64,000 nt of DNA, from positions 1 to 64,000 of the forward strand of contig NZ_RIZG01000001.1 in NCBI RefSeq assembly GCF_003721245.1. Reading direction: 5' to 3'. The notes below the pieces were generated by a model. That model did no database searches and was not told the origin of the DNA. It worked only from the letters and a program-made list of their open reading frames with translations. Positions 43,346-52,669 of this stretch are shown here, piece by piece. A program made the translations under genes and the position numbers. This stretch comes from Marinomonas hwangdonensis. GTDB lineage: Bacteria; Pseudomonadota; Gammaproteobacteria; Pseudomonadales; Marinomonadaceae. Within the stretch, counting starts at the first letter, position 1. Each line of letters starts with the position of its first letter.

Positions 43346-44458
43346 ATGTCGAATGCAGTTGTGAAAAAAACGTTACTGGCTATGGCTATTGCTGGAGCAG
43401 CCACATTCGCTCAAGCGGATGTAGTTATTGGTGTAGCTGGTCCTCATACTGGCGCTTACGCGGCGTTTGGGGAACAGTTATGGAGAGGGGCTGAAAAAGC
43501 CGCTATGGATATTAATGCCGCAGGCGGTATTAATGGTGAAATGATTAAACTGGTAAAAGCAGACGATGCTTGTGAGCCAAAGCAAGCGGTTTCTGTGGCA
43601 AACCGTTTAGTAGACTCTGACGATGCTGTTGCAGTTGTAGGGCACTTCTGCTCTTCTTCTTCCTTACCCGCATCTCGCATATATGAAGAAGCTGGTGTGT
43701 TAATGGTAACACCTGCTTCAACAGCACCACTGTTGACTGACAATGGATTGCCAAATGTCTTTCGTGTTTGTGGTCGTGATGACCAACAAGGCGATGTGGC
43801 GGCAAGTTACATTGTTGGAGAGCTAGGTGCGACCCGCGTTGCCGTTATCCATGATAAAGATACTTATGGTAAGGGTCTGGCGGATGCGATGAAGTCTACG
43901 TTGAACGCTTACGGCGTCCAAGAGGTCATGTACGAAGGTTTGACTCGTGGCGAAAAAGACTTCAACGCTGTGATCACAAAAATTCGTTCGGTTGATGCGG
44001 AAGTCGTTTACTTTGGTGGATTACATTCAGAAGCTGGCCCATTAGTTCGTCAGCTTCGTGAACAAGGTTCGAAAGCCATTTTCATGTCTGGTGACGGTAT
44101 TGTGTCCGATGAGTTCGTATCGGTTGCTGGTGCACCTGAATACGTTGATGGTGTGCTTATGACCTTTGGTGCGCCACCAACATCTTACCCTTCTGGTGCG
44201 AAAGTAATTCAAGAGTTCCGTGCTAACGGTTATGAGCCAGAAGGCTACACTCTTTACTCCTATACAGCTATGCAGGTTGTTGCAGCTGCCCTTTCTAATA
44301 ATAATTTAGACCCAATGAAAGCCGCTGAGTGGTTAAAAACCAACTCTGTGAGCACAGTAATGGGCGTAAAAGATTTTGATGAAAAAGGCGATTTAAAAGT
44401 CTCTGATTACGTTATGTATGAATGGGATGCTCAAGGTAAATACCAACAAATAAACTAA
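43346..44458 (+). CDS. livK: Branched-chain amino acid ABC transporter substrate-binding protein
   Basis: Periplasmic binding protein of 370 residues. The signal peptide MSNAVVKKTLLAMAIAGAAT is cleaved near FAQADVVIG. The Leu/Ile/Val-binding fold is clear: GPHTGAYAAFGEQLWRGAE, INAAGGINGEMI, VGHFCSSSSLPASRIYEEAG and DDQQGDVAASYI. AGAGG seven bases before ATG 43346 decides the start; a longer open frame to 43238 has no support. Two Cys (DDACEP and GHFCSS) may form the disulfide seen in LivK/LivJ. The ligand is probably branched-chain or other neutral amino acids. Confidence 0.92.
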   Translation: MSNAVVKKTLLAMAIAGAATFAQADVVIGVAGPHTGAYAAFGEQLWRGAEKAAMDINAAGGINGEMIKLVKADDACEPKQAVSVANRLVDSDDAVAVVGHFCSSSSLPASRIYEEAGVLMVTPASTAPLLTDNGLPNVFRVCGRDDQQGDVAASYIVGELGATRVAVIHDKDTYGKGLADAMKSTLNAYGVQEVMYEGLTRGEKDFNAVITKIRSVDAEVVYFGGLHSEAGPLVRQLREQGSKAIFMSGDGIVSDEFVSVAGAPEYVDGVLMTFGAPPTSYPSGAKVIQEFRANGYEPEGYTLYSYTAMQVVAAALSNNNLDPMKAAEWLKTNSVSTVMGVKDFDEKGDLKVSDYVMYEWDAQGKYQQIN

Positions 44459-44479
44459 TATCTAACTTAGTTTGTTATC

Positions 44480-44514
44480 CACAGTCACTGGCGATTCCTG
44501 CGCCGGTGACTGTG
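44480..44514 (+). terminator. Intercistronic hairpin between livK and livH
   Basis: CACAGTCACTGGCG (44480-44493) pairs with CGCCGGTGACTGTG (44501-44514) with one wobble pair. The following sequence TCTTCATTGTC has a weak T tract, so an attenuator or mRNA-stabilising stem is likely. Confidence 0.65.
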
Positions 44515-44548
44515 TCTTCATTGTCTAAAAATCCCACGAGGTCTTACG

Positions 44549-45460
44549 ATGGATATCGTTCTCCAGCAGTTGGTAAACGGTCTAACCCTTGGCTCTGTTT
44601 ATGGGCTGATCGCAATTGGCTATACCATGGTTTACGGCATTATTGGCATGATTAACTTCGCTCACGGCGACGTTTACATGGTGTCTGCTTACATCACCGC
44701 CATTGCTATAGCGCTATTAACCTTTTTCGGTATTGAGTCTTTCCCGATTATTCTTATTGGTACATTATTTTTAACCGTTGCTGTTACGGGAGCTTATGGT
44801 TGGGTGATAGAGCGTATCGCGTATCGTCCATTGCGAAACTCCAGCCGCTTAGCCGTGCTTATTTCAGCGATTGGTATGTCGCTTATTCTTCAAAACTACG
44901 TTCAACTTAGTCAGGGTGCGAATCAGCAGGGCGTACCTACATTATTAACTGGTGCTATGCGTATAGAAGTGGGTGATGGATTTGTTCAAATTACTTACAT
45001 GAAATTGCTGATACTGTTTATTTCTCTTTTGGGTATGGGCGTGCTGACGTATGTTATTCAAAAAACAAAGTTAGGCCGTATGTGTCGAGCGACACAACAA
45101 GACAGAAAAATGGCCTCTATTTTAGGGATTGATACCGACAAAGTTATTTCTACCGTATTTGTTATTGGTGCCATGATGGCGGCTCTAGCAGGTGTGTTAG
45201 TCACCCTTGATTACGGTGCATTTGATTTTTATGTTGGTTTTATTATCGGCATTAAAGCTTTTACTGCAGCGGTATTAGGCGGTATTGGATCCTTACCTGG
45301 CGCTATGCTCGGTGGTTTAATCCTTGGGTTATCCGAAGCCTTATTTGCGGGCTTAATCAGTTCTGACTATAAAGATGTGTTCTCTTTTTCTTTATTAGTT
45401 CTCATTTTAGTTTTTCGCCCAAGTGGTCTTCTTGGCAAACCTGAAGTGGAGAAAGTATAA
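44549..45460 (+). CDS. livH: Branched-chain amino acid ABC transporter permease LivH
   Basis: Inner-membrane permease of 303 residues with about eight hydrophobic helices. Family segments are LVNGLTLGSVYGLIAIGYTM, GMINFAHGDVYMV, ACRATQQD-like MCRATQQDRKMAS (the EAA loop) and AAVLGGIGSLPGAMLGG. It forms the channel with LivM. ATG 44549 follows CACGAGG. livM starts at the base after the stop. Confidence 0.95.
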   Translation: MDIVLQQLVNGLTLGSVYGLIAIGYTMVYGIIGMINFAHGDVYMVSAYITAIAIALLTFFGIESFPIILIGTLFLTVAVTGAYGWVIERIAYRPLRNSSRLAVLISAIGMSLILQNYVQLSQGANQQGVPTLLTGAMRIEVGDGFVQITYMKLLILFISLLGMGVLTYVIQKTKLGRMCRATQQDRKMASILGIDTDKVISTVFVIGAMMAALAGVLVTLDYGAFDFYVGFIIGIKAFTAAVLGGIGSLPGAMLGGLILGLSEALFAGLISSDYKDVFSFSLLVLILVFRPSGLLGKPEVEKV

Positions 45461-46735
45461 ATGAGCCAGGCAATTGGAATAGATTTAAAGAAAAGCAGTG
45501 TTGATGCGCTCATAGCGGGTCTTTTAGCGCTTATTTTATTTGGCCCTATCGTTGGGGTTTTACTGGACGGTTATGGTTTTAAAACAGAATTTGACCGTGT
45601 CGCTTGGATCGTTGCGATCGTGGCTTTTGGTCGATTTATGCTGTCTTGTTTTTTGCAGACAGAAAAAGGCATTGCTCTTGTGCATCGTTTTGCTCGCAGT
45701 GACGATGGTGCCATAGTTTTACCGCCTGGCCATAAGTCCAAAATGGTGTGGGTTATTCCACTGGTCATTGTCATTGGTCTTCTCGTGCCCTTTATTGCGT
45801 CTAAATACGTTCTAACAGTAGTAATATTAGGTTTGATCTATGTCTTGCTGGGTCTTGGGCTTAATATTGTTGTGGGATTAGCGGGTCTGCTGGATTTAGG
45901 CTTTGTTGGGTTTTATGCCATTGGTGCCTATGGCCTTGCTTTGGGTTATGAAAACCTTGGTTTAGGCTTTTGGTCAATGCTGCCAATTGCTGCGATTATG
46001 GCTGCCGTGGCAGGTGCCATTCTCGGTTTCCCCGTATTACGCATGCATGGCGACTACCTTGCAATCGTGACACTGGGTTTTGGCGAAATTATTCGTTTAG
46101 TACTGATTAACTGGTCTTCATTCACCCATGGTCCAAACGGTGTATCAGCTCCGCTGCCAACCTTCTTTGGTCTAGAATTTAAGCGCCGATCCAGTGATGG
46201 ACAAACTTTCCATGAGTTCTTTAATCTACCTTACGACTCTGGTTATAAGTACATGTTCATCTACTTGATCTTATTTTTGGTCGTGTTAGCGGTACTGTTC
46301 ATTAAACATCGTTTGGTGAAAATGCCGATTGGTCGAGCATGGGAAGCGCTACGCGAAGATGAAATCGCCTGTCGTTCGTTAGGTTTAAATCATGTTCTAG
46401 TGAAACTATCTGCCTTCACTATTGGTGCGTCTACTGGTGGTTTAGCTGGTGTGTTTTTTGCGACGTATCAAGGTTTTGTTAACCCATCTTCATTTACGTT
46501 TTTTGAGTCTGCGCTGATTCTCGCGATTGTGGTATTGGGGGGTATGGGATCAACGCTGGGTGTGGTTATCGCAGCGTTCTGTTTGACTGTACTGCCAGAG
46601 ATCTTAAGAGAGTTTGCTGAGTACCGAGTATTAATGTTTGGTATTTTGATGGTAGTGATGATGGTGTGGAAACCTAGAGGCATAGTTCGTGTCACGCGAA
46701 CAGGCTTTGCATCAAGAAAAGGGGCAAGCAAATGA
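45461..46735 (+). CDS. livM: Branched-chain amino acid ABC transporter permease LivM
   Basis: Inner-membrane permease of 424 residues. An N-terminal extension of about 100 residues with two helices, as in gammaproteobacterial LivM, precedes the conserved core (GLAGLLDLGFVGFYAIGAYG, LRMHGDYLAIVTLGFGEIIR, and the EAA loop AWEALREDEIACRSLGLN). It partners LivH. It overlaps livG by four bases (ATGA). Confidence 0.95.
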   Translation: MSQAIGIDLKKSSVDALIAGLLALILFGPIVGVLLDGYGFKTEFDRVAWIVAIVAFGRFMLSCFLQTEKGIALVHRFARSDDGAIVLPPGHKSKMVWVIPLVIVIGLLVPFIASKYVLTVVILGLIYVLLGLGLNIVVGLAGLLDLGFVGFYAIGAYGLALGYENLGLGFWSMLPIAAIMAAVAGAILGFPVLRMHGDYLAIVTLGFGEIIRLVLINWSSFTHGPNGVSAPLPTFFGLEFKRRSSDGQTFHEFFNLPYDSGYKYMFIYLILFLVVLAVLFIKHRLVKMPIGRAWEALREDEIACRSLGLNHVLVKLSAFTIGASTGGLAGVFFATYQGFVNPSSFTFFESALILAIVVLGGMGSTLGVVIAAFCLTVLPEILREFAEYRVLMFGILMVVMMVWKPRGIVRVTRTGFASRKGASK

Positions 46736-47613
46736 GCCAAGAAAACATTTTAACGGTAGAAAACTTGGCCATGCATTTTGGCGGTATTAAAGCGTTAAAT
46801 GACGTGACTTTTGATATTAAGCGCGGTTCGGTATCCGCGCTCATTGGTCCAAATGGAGCGGGTAAAACCACAGTATTTAACTGTTTGACAGGGTTCTACA
46901 AAGCCACCGGCGGTTCAATTATGTTGTCTGCTTGTGGTAAAGAGACCAGCATTATTAAAGTGTTGGGTGAGCCCTTTAAGTGGACAGACTTTATTTCGCC
47001 TGTGGCATTTTTTGGGCGGCTTAAATACAAAATGTTTGGTGGCTCGCATTTAGTGAATCGTGCTGGGTTGTCCAGAACGTTTCAAAACATCCGATTATTT
47101 AAAGAAATGTCCGTTGTCGAAAATCTATTGGTTGCGCAACATACTCGCGTGAATCGCAGTCTTATCGCTGGTATTTTAAATACGAAAGCTTATCGACAAT
47201 CTGAGAGTGATGCCCTTGAGCGTGCTTTTTATTGGTTAGGTGTAGTAGATCTTGTGGACTCAGCCAACCGTTTAGCGGGTGAGCTTTCTTATGGGCAGCA
47301 GCGCCGTCTAGAAATCGCAAGAGCCATGTGCACAAATCCTGAGATTGTCTGTTTGGATGAGCCTGCTGCAGGCTTAAACCCATCTGAGACCGAAGCGCTC
47401 ACTAAGATGATTCGTGTCTTGCGTGATGAGCACAACGCCACTGTACTTTTAATAGAGCATGATATGGGTATGGTGATGGATATTTCAGACTATATTGTGG
47501 TGCTTGACCATGGTGTAGTGATTGCCAAGGGTGGCCCAGACGCAATAAAAAATGACCCGAAAGTGGTGGCTGCTTATCTTGGTGCGGAAGAAGACGAAGA
47601 GGTAACACTATGA
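46732..47613 (+). CDS. livG: Branched-chain amino acid ABC transporter ATP-binding protein LivG
   Basis: ATPase of 293 residues. Walker A is GPNGAGKTT, the signature is LSYGQQRRLEIA, Walker B is IVCLDEPAAGLN and the switch His is in LLIEHDMGMV. An insertion of about 35 residues after Walker A (MLSACGKETS to FFGRLKYK) is common in this branch. The gene overlaps both livM and livF by four bases, a sign of coupled translation. Confidence 0.95.
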   Translation: MSQENILTVENLAMHFGGIKALNDVTFDIKRGSVSALIGPNGAGKTTVFNCLTGFYKATGGSIMLSACGKETSIIKVLGEPFKWTDFISPVAFFGRLKYKMFGGSHLVNRAGLSRTFQNIRLFKEMSVVENLLVAQHTRVNRSLIAGILNTKAYRQSESDALERAFYWLGVVDLVDSANRLAGELSYGQQRRLEIARAMCTNPEIVCLDEPAAGLNPSETEALTKMIRVLRDEHNATVLLIEHDMGMVMDISDYIVVLDHGVVIAKGGPDAIKNDPKVVAAYLGAEEDEEVTL

Positions 47614-48323
47614 GCGCTTTCATGGAGTTCAAAGACGTTGATGTTCACTACGGCCCCATACAGGCATTAAAAAAAGTGTCTTTAACGATTAATGAAGGAG
47701 AGATCGTCACTTTGATCGGTGCTAACGGCGCAGGGAAATCAACACTACTGATGTCGATCTTTGGTCAGCCACGGATTTCTTCTGGCGAAATCATTTATCG
47801 TGGTGAAGATATCTCACAAAAATCGGCGCATTACGTAGCATCTAATGGGTTAGCCCAATCTCCAGAAGGGCGTCGTATCTTCCCTAAAATGTCGGTAGAA
47901 GAAAACTTACTAATGGGTACTATTCCGATTGGGATGGATCATGCTGATGAAGACATGCAGCACATGTTCACCTTGTTTCCTCGTTTGAAAGAGCGTCGCA
48001 ATCAACGTGCTTCGACCATGTCTGGCGGTGAACAGCAAATGTTGGCAATTGCTCGTGCGTTGATGAGTCGGCCAAAGCTACTATTGCTGGATGAGCCCAG
48101 TTTGGGTTTAGCACCGATTATTGTTAAGCAGATCTTTCAGATATTGAAAGACGTGGCTAGCACAGGCATGACGATCTTTTTGGTGGAGCAAAATGCCAAT
48201 CACGCATTAAAACTGGCCAATCGTGGTTACGTAATGGTGAACGGGGAGATTCGTATGAGTGGAACTGGTCAAGAATTACTCGTTAATCCTGAAGTGCGTG
48301 AGGCTTATTTGGGAGGACATTAA
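47610..48323 (+). CDS. livF: Branched-chain amino acid ABC transporter ATP-binding protein LivF
   Basis: ATPase of 237 residues. Walker A is GANGAGKST, the signature is MSGGEQQMLAIA, Walker B is LLLLDEPSLGLAP and the switch is FLVEQNANHAL. With LivG it powers import. It is the last gene of livKHMGF, followed by a strong terminator. Confidence 0.95.
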   Translation: MSAFMEFKDVDVHYGPIQALKKVSLTINEGEIVTLIGANGAGKSTLLMSIFGQPRISSGEIIYRGEDISQKSAHYVASNGLAQSPEGRRIFPKMSVEENLLMGTIPIGMDHADEDMQHMFTLFPRLKERRNQRASTMSGGEQQMLAIARALMSRPKLLLLDEPSLGLAPIIVKQIFQILKDVASTGMTIFLVEQNANHALKLANRGYVMVNGEIRMSGTGQELLVNPEVREAYLGGH

Positions 48324-48374
48324 TCCCTTTTATCTCAAAGTTATGCGCTGCTAAACCCCGAGCATAAAAATGAC

Positions 48375-48416
48375 AGCCGTCGATTTTTTATACAAAAACG
48401 ATCGACGGCTTTTTTA
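48375..48416 (+). terminator. Terminator of livKHMGF
   Basis: AGCCGTCGAT (48375-48384) pairs with ATCGACGGCT (48401-48410) and is followed by TTTTTT. Confidence 0.85.
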
Positions 48417-48487
48417 TATTAGTAAATAAAGCATATTTATTAAGCATAACGGCTTGTTGTTACTAAATAGCGTTAATCCCCAAATAG

Positions 48488-49045
48488 TTAATCTCTAAAC
48501 AGTTTGTCCGTCAAAATGTCGCGTACCTGTGAAGGTTTAGAGGCTTCTCCAAGTGGTGCATCAAAAATGGCATCAATGTTATCACCAAAGTAGGCTGCTA
48601 CAGCGTCGGCGCTCAATGCCGGATCAAGTCCTGCAGGGTTGGCAGACGTCGACACAATGACCCCACCGAAGGCGTTACAAAGCTGTTTGACTGGCTCATG
48701 TTGGGACAGTCGGATAGCCACGCTTTGGTGGTCGCCCTTTACCCAACTAGGGGTGATTTGAGTATCGGGCACGACCCAAGATGTGGGTGTGTCATTGCGG
48801 CTAATAAGGCGCTCTGCTACCTCAGGTGCCAAAATATCTAGCCAAGGCTGAAGCTCTTCCTGTGCGCCAGCGACTAAGATAAGGCCTTTTGACTCGGGTC
48901 GTGATTTTAGTGTCAAAATCCGTCTGACAGCAGCGGCATTGAAAGGGTCACAACCCAGTCCCCATACTGCCTCAGTGGGGTAAGCGACAACGCCACCTTG
49001 GTGTAAGATGTCGGCAAGTTCAGTTACAGAAGTGATTAAGCGCAT
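48488..49045 (-). CDS. tsaC: Threonylcarbamoyl-AMP synthase
   Basis: YrdC/Sua5-family protein of 185 residues, the short TsaC form. It makes threonylcarbamoyl-AMP from threonine, bicarbonate and ATP for the t6A37 modification of tRNA. Typical segments are [51 protein letters not shown] and the C-terminal SQVRD. It is probably a single gene; start ATG 49045 has only a weak ribosome site. Confidence 0.93.
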   Translation of the reverse strand: MRLITSVTELADILHQGGVVAYPTEAVWGLGCDPFNAAAVRRILTLKSRPESKGLILVAGAQEELQPWLDILAPEVAERLISRNDTPTSWVVPDTQITPSWVKGDHQSVAIRLSQHEPVKQLCNAFGGVIVSTSANPAGLDPALSADAVAAYFGDNIDAIFDAPLGEASKPSQVRDILTDKLFRD

Positions 49046-49119
49046 AACAATAAGCTCAAAAAAGAAATTAAAAAATGAAGGTGGAAATGTGTTGGCGTAT
49101 TGTGAACATCGAGCTAGCT

Positions 49120-49152
49120 AACATCTCCCACAAGGGGGAAGAGGGAGACGTT
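49120..49152 (-). terminator. Possible terminator after UPF0325-like gene
   Basis: AACATCTCCC (49120-49129) pairs with GGGAGACGTT (49143-49152) with one mismatch. No good T run follows on the minus strand. Confidence 0.4.
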
Positions 49153-49164
49153 ATGACGTCAGTA

Positions 49165-49545
49165 TTACTTCATTGCGTCGATTTTTTCTTTAAGCTCGCT
49201 TATTTTGCTGCTAACCACTTTCTCTAGGTGCTCTAGTTCTTTAATTAAATCGTCTTTTGATACTTGAGTTTCGTGCTGTTTGCCAACCAATTGTTCAAGT
49301 TCTTCCATAGCACGAAGTACAGTCAAAGAGGGTTCTTGCACTTGGCGATAGGTTTGCTGTCCACCGTCTGCCAAAACCGTTTTGGTGGAACGGCCAAATT
49401 TAAACTTTTTACTCTTTGGTAACAAAGACCCTTTCTCACGACGATAATAAATTTTTAGTACATCGTGACCGCCTTCGTAGCGTAAGGTGAACTTTTCGAT
49501 ATCATTAATGCTCGTGATACCCATAGACTGAAGTGTTGGATACAT
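49165..49545 (-). CDS. DUF3461 / UPF0325 family protein, YaeH-like
   Basis: Cytoplasmic protein of 126 residues. MYPTLQSMGITSINDIEKF, KIYYRREKG, KSKKFKFGRSTKTVLADGG and the C-terminal helical stretch DLIKELEHLEKVVSSKISEL match Escherichia coli YaeH throughout. ATG 49545 is chosen because YaeH begins at the same place (MYDNL) and GGGA lies upstream. ATG 49551 and 49560 are also in frame. Function is unknown. Confidence 0.85.
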   Translation of the reverse strand: MYPTLQSMGITSINDIEKFTLRYEGGHDVLKIYYRREKGSLLPKSKKFKFGRSTKTVLADGGQQTYRQVQEPSLTVLRAMEELEQLVGKQHETQVSKDDLIKELEHLEKVVSSKISELKEKIDAMK

Positions 49546-49677
49546 AACCATTTTTCCCATTCATACGTTGTCGTTTAAGAGTACTTAATTAGTATGGGAT
49601 TGTAATGGGAAAAGCAAGCCCAAGCTGACAGAAATATGAGCTAACGCAGGCAAACTCTAAGAAATTATGAAAACCAT

Positions 49678-49721
49678 AAAAAAGCGCAGTCATTTGATAA
49701 AACGAAATCACTGCGCTTTTT
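49678..49721 (-). terminator. Terminator after ntrC
   Basis: AAAAAGCGCAGT (49679-49690) pairs with ACTGCGCTTTTT (49710-49721). On the minus strand a T run follows. Confidence 0.8.
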
Positions 49722-49740
49722 AGATTCGCATTAGAAGTTT

Positions 49741-51174
49741 CTAATCTTCGTCTTGTTCAACATGATCAATGTTTAATTCTTTGATCTTGCGGGTTAGCGT
49801 GTTTCTGCCCCATCCCAATAAAAGAGAAGCATCTCGTCGACGGCCACCCGTGTGGGCGAGCGCTGTCTCTATCATAATGCGCTCAAACTTTGGTACGGCT
49901 TGATCTAAAATGCCTTTTTGGCCCGTTGCTAGCATATTGTCAACCCAGTGCTTGAGAGATTCTTCCCATGATGAGGTGGGTTTTTCATGGGGCATGGTTG
50001 CCAACAATTCAGGGGGGAGATCTTCCACCAAGACTTCACGACCTGATGCCATGACAATTAACCAACGGCAGGTATTTTCTAGTTGTCTTACGTTACCAGG
50101 CCAGTCTAATTGCGTTAGATAGTTTTCGGTTTCTCTTGTTAATTGCTTTGGCTCTACCGACAGTTCTTCTGCTGCGCGGTTCAAAAAATGGCGAGCAAGT
50201 TTGGGAATGTCTTCGCGGCGTTCAGCCAATTTGGGTAAATGGACGCGGATCACATTGAGGCGATGAAATAAATCTTCGCGGAAAGACCCTTTTTTTACCA
50301 AGCTTTCTAGGTCTTGGTGGGTCGCGGCGATAATACGCACATTGACGTTTACGGGGGTGTGACCGCCAACTCGATAGAACTCACCATCTGCCAGTACACG
50401 CAATAGGCGGGTTTGTGTTTCGGCTGGCATATCGCCAATTTCATCCAAAAAGAGTGTCCCGCCATTGGCTTGTTCAAACCGTCCTCGACGCAATGTATTG
50501 GCACCAGTAAATGCACCTTTCTCATGACCAAATAACTCAGACTCAATCAGATCTCGCGGAATAGCCGCCATATTCAAGGCAATAAAAGGTTTTGTTGCCC
50601 GTGGGCTGTGGGTGTGCAATGCCTGTGCTACTAGTTCTTTACCCGTTCCCGATTCACCATTAATCAACACAGTAATGTTTGAGTTGGCAAGTCGACCAAT
50701 GGCGCGGAAAACCTCCTGCATTGCAGGCGCTTCGCCAATGATTTCTTTATCTACCTCGGGTTCGATTTCCACCGTCATGTCATCGGTACTGGGTCTCGCG
50801 TTTTTATGGTGCAGCATGGCGCGTTTGACCAAACTCACGGCTTCTTCTACGTCAAAAGGTTTTGGCAGGTATTCAAAAGCCCCACCTTGATAAGACGCCA
50901 CGGCGCTTTCTAAATCAGAATGCGCCGTCATAATAATGACCGGCAGGTAGGGGTGTTCTTTTTGAAGTTTTTCGAGCAGCTTTAAACCGTCCATGCCTGG
51001 CATACGAATGTCACTGATAATCGCGCTAGGCTGTTCTTTGTCTAACATGCTAACGAGGTTTTCAGCAGAATCGAATAAGCGACACTGAATGCCTTCTTGT
51101 TCTAAGGTTTTTTCAAGCACCCAGCGAATAGAGCGATCATCATCGACAATCCATACCGTTTCTTCTTTTGTCAT
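49741..51174 (-). CDS. ntrC: Nitrogen regulation response regulator NtrC
   Basis: Sigma-54 activator of 477 residues. The receiver has phospho-acceptor Asp in [10 protein letters not shown]; the AAA+ domain has Walker A GESGTGKE, the sigma-54 contact GAFTGA and Walker [12 protein letters not shown]; the Fis-type helix-turn-helix is near the end ([21 protein letters not shown]). Phosphorylated by NtrB under nitrogen limitation, it activates glnA and other genes. It overlaps ntrB by four bases. The likely binding sites are at 52458-52472 and 54275-54320. Confidence 0.97.
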   Translation of the reverse strand: MTKEETVWIVDDDRSIRWVLEKTLEQEGIQCRLFDSAENLVSMLDKEQPSAIISDIRMPGMDGLKLLEKLQKEHPYLPVIIMTAHSDLESAVASYQGGAFEYLPKPFDVEEAVSLVKRAMLHHKNARPSTDDMTVEIEPEVDKEIIGEAPAMQEVFRAIGRLANSNITVLINGESGTGKELVAQALHTHSPRATKPFIALNMAAIPRDLIESELFGHEKGAFTGANTLRRGRFEQANGGTLFLDEIGDMPAETQTRLLRVLADGEFYRVGGHTPVNVNVRIIAATHQDLESLVKKGSFREDLFHRLNVIRVHLPKLAERREDIPKLARHFLNRAAEELSVEPKQLTRETENYLTQLDWPGNVRQLENTCRWLIVMASGREVLVEDLPPELLATMPHEKPTSSWEESLKHWVDNMLATGQKGILDQAVPKFERIMIETALAHTGGRRRDASLLLGWGRNTLTRKIKELNIDHVEQDED

Positions 51175-52256
51175 GCTTGCTTCTCCTGATCGTGAGCTGA
51201 TGTCTCAATGGGAATTAAAATATTAAATTCTGTGTTGTGAGGGTAACTGTTGCATTCAATAATCCCATGGTGCTGATGAATAACCGACTGAGCAATGGAG
51301 AGGCCTAAGCCTGTACCGTCCGCTCGCCCGCTGACCATAGGATAAAATAGGGTTTTCATTATGGCCTCAGGAATGCCAGGGCCATTGTCGATGATGCTGA
51401 TTTTGCATACCAAGCGATGCCGTTTGGAGCCAATCGTGAATTGACGTAGGGCACGTGTCACCATGTGTATGGTTTTGTGTTCTGTGTTTTGGTCTTCCAT
51501 CAATGCTTGCATCGCGTTCTTAGTGATATTCAGCAATGCTTGAATGAGCTGTGATTCATCACCGATCAATTCTGGGATGCTAGGATCGTAGTCGCGTACT
51601 AATTCCACTTGGTTATCCGCTTCTACGCTAATTAATTGGCGGACGCGTTCAATGACCTTGTGTATGTTCAGTGGTTTATTTTGTGGAAGTTTACGCGGAC
51701 CTAACAGACGGTCAACCAAGTCCCTGAGCCTATCAGACTCCTCGATGATTACTTGTGTGTAGTCATTTAGTGCCTCATCGGTAAAGGCACGGCTGATAAG
51801 CTGCGCTGCGCCACGAATGCCACCAAGCGGGTTTTTGATCTCGTGGGCCAGCCCTCTCACCAATTCTTTGCTGGTTTCATGATTGGCAATGATTTCATCT
51901 TCTTGAGAAATACGCTTCATTCTGTCACGTGGGTAGAGCTCGATAATCAAACTTTCTATAAAACTAGACGTGCCCATAATCGGGGTTACTGTGTAATCGC
52001 AAAACAGTTTACGATTGTTATTACATTCAATTTCGGCTTCCCGTTTGGTGAAGGGGTGGCCTGACTCAACCGCACTTTCTAAAGCTTGCGTGCTGTCTTT
52101 ATCTTCACGGAAGGCTGACTCTAAACTGTGACCATAAATACGACGACGACTCACAGCCAAAAGCATTTCAGCAGCGGGATTTAAGTACTCTATCTTCAGG
52201 TCTTCGTTGAGCAGAATAACCGCGGTAGATAGATGATCGATTAGTGAGTTATACAC
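51171..52256 (-). CDS. ntrB: Nitrogen regulation sensor histidine kinase NtrB
   Basis: Cytoplasmic kinase/phosphatase of 361 residues. An N-terminal PAS domain (LIDHLSTAVILLNEDLKIEY onward) is followed by the dimerisation domain with the phospho-acceptor His in GLAHEIKNPLGG and the ATPase domain with NITKNAMQAL, DNGPGIPE and GTGLGLSIAQ. It is controlled by PII. It lies downstream of glnA and has its own predicted sigma-54 promoter at 52318-52333. Confidence 0.96.
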   Translation of the reverse strand: MYNSLIDHLSTAVILLNEDLKIEYLNPAAEMLLAVSRRRIYGHSLESAFREDKDSTQALESAVESGHPFTKREAEIECNNNRKLFCDYTVTPIMGTSSFIESLIIELYPRDRMKRISQEDEIIANHETSKELVRGLAHEIKNPLGGIRGAAQLISRAFTDEALNDYTQVIIEESDRLRDLVDRLLGPRKLPQNKPLNIHKVIERVRQLISVEADNQVELVRDYDPSIPELIGDESQLIQALLNITKNAMQALMEDQNTEHKTIHMVTRALRQFTIGSKRHRLVCKISIIDNGPGIPEAIMKTLFYPMVSGRADGTGLGLSIAQSVIHQHHGIIECNSYPHNTEFNILIPIETSAHDQEKQA

Positions 52257-52317
52257 AGTTGCGCCTCTTAGATGTCGCCTACGTTATTGTTTTAAGTACC
52301 GCATTACTTCTTAATTC

Positions 52318-52333
52318 TGCAAAAAACGAACCA
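52318..52333 (-). promoter_or_regulatory. Predicted sigma-54 promoter of ntrBC
   Basis: On the minus strand TGGTTCGTTTTTTGCA fits TGGYRYRNNNNTTGCA with one mismatch. The -12 GC lies about 62 bases before the ntrB start. An NtrC-type dyad is about 130 bases further upstream. Confidence 0.6.
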
Positions 52334-52457
52334 ACCATACACGCCTTTTAAAGCGGCTGTTTCAGTCTTTATGGCCCCGTTTTACGATAAAAAGCCCGTG
52401 TATTGATGATGAAAAGAGGCTGTTTACAGTAAAGAGAAATAGGTGATTATAGTGTAT

Positions 52458-52472
52458 GCACTAATTTAGTGC
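52458..52472. promoter_or_regulatory. NtrC-binding site candidate upstream of ntrBC
   Basis: GCACTAATTTAGTGC is a perfect 7-1-7 dyad like the NtrC consensus. Further half-sites TTAGTGC (52479-52485) and GGTGCTAA (52508-52515) lie next to it. The rest of 52257-52669 holds the promoter above and the glnA terminator, and no gene. Confidence 0.65.
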
Positions 52473-52582
52473 GCATGTTTAGTGCTAAGGTTTAATGCCA
52501 ATCTTCGGTGCTAATTTTTTGTCAAAGCTCACAAAACGTGAAATGACTCTCCATCTTTCAGCACACCTATTAAAACGAAGAG

Positions 52583-52614
52583 AAAAAAAAGCCCCGATCT
52601 ACGCCGAGGCTTTT
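52583..52614 (-). terminator. Terminator of glnA
   Basis: AAAAGCCCCG (52587-52596) pairs with CGAGGCTTTT (52605-52614) with one mismatch. On the minus strand eight T residues follow. Confidence 0.8.
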
Positions 52615-52669
52615 ATCTTACGCTGGTCTATTTGACTGGCAGATCTATTCGACTGACAGACAACGGTGC

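Noticed and set aside
43123-43404. 93-residue minus-strand open frame before livK
   Set aside because: It spans the livK promoter region and signal peptide on the wrong strand; composition is that of noncoding AT-rich DNA.
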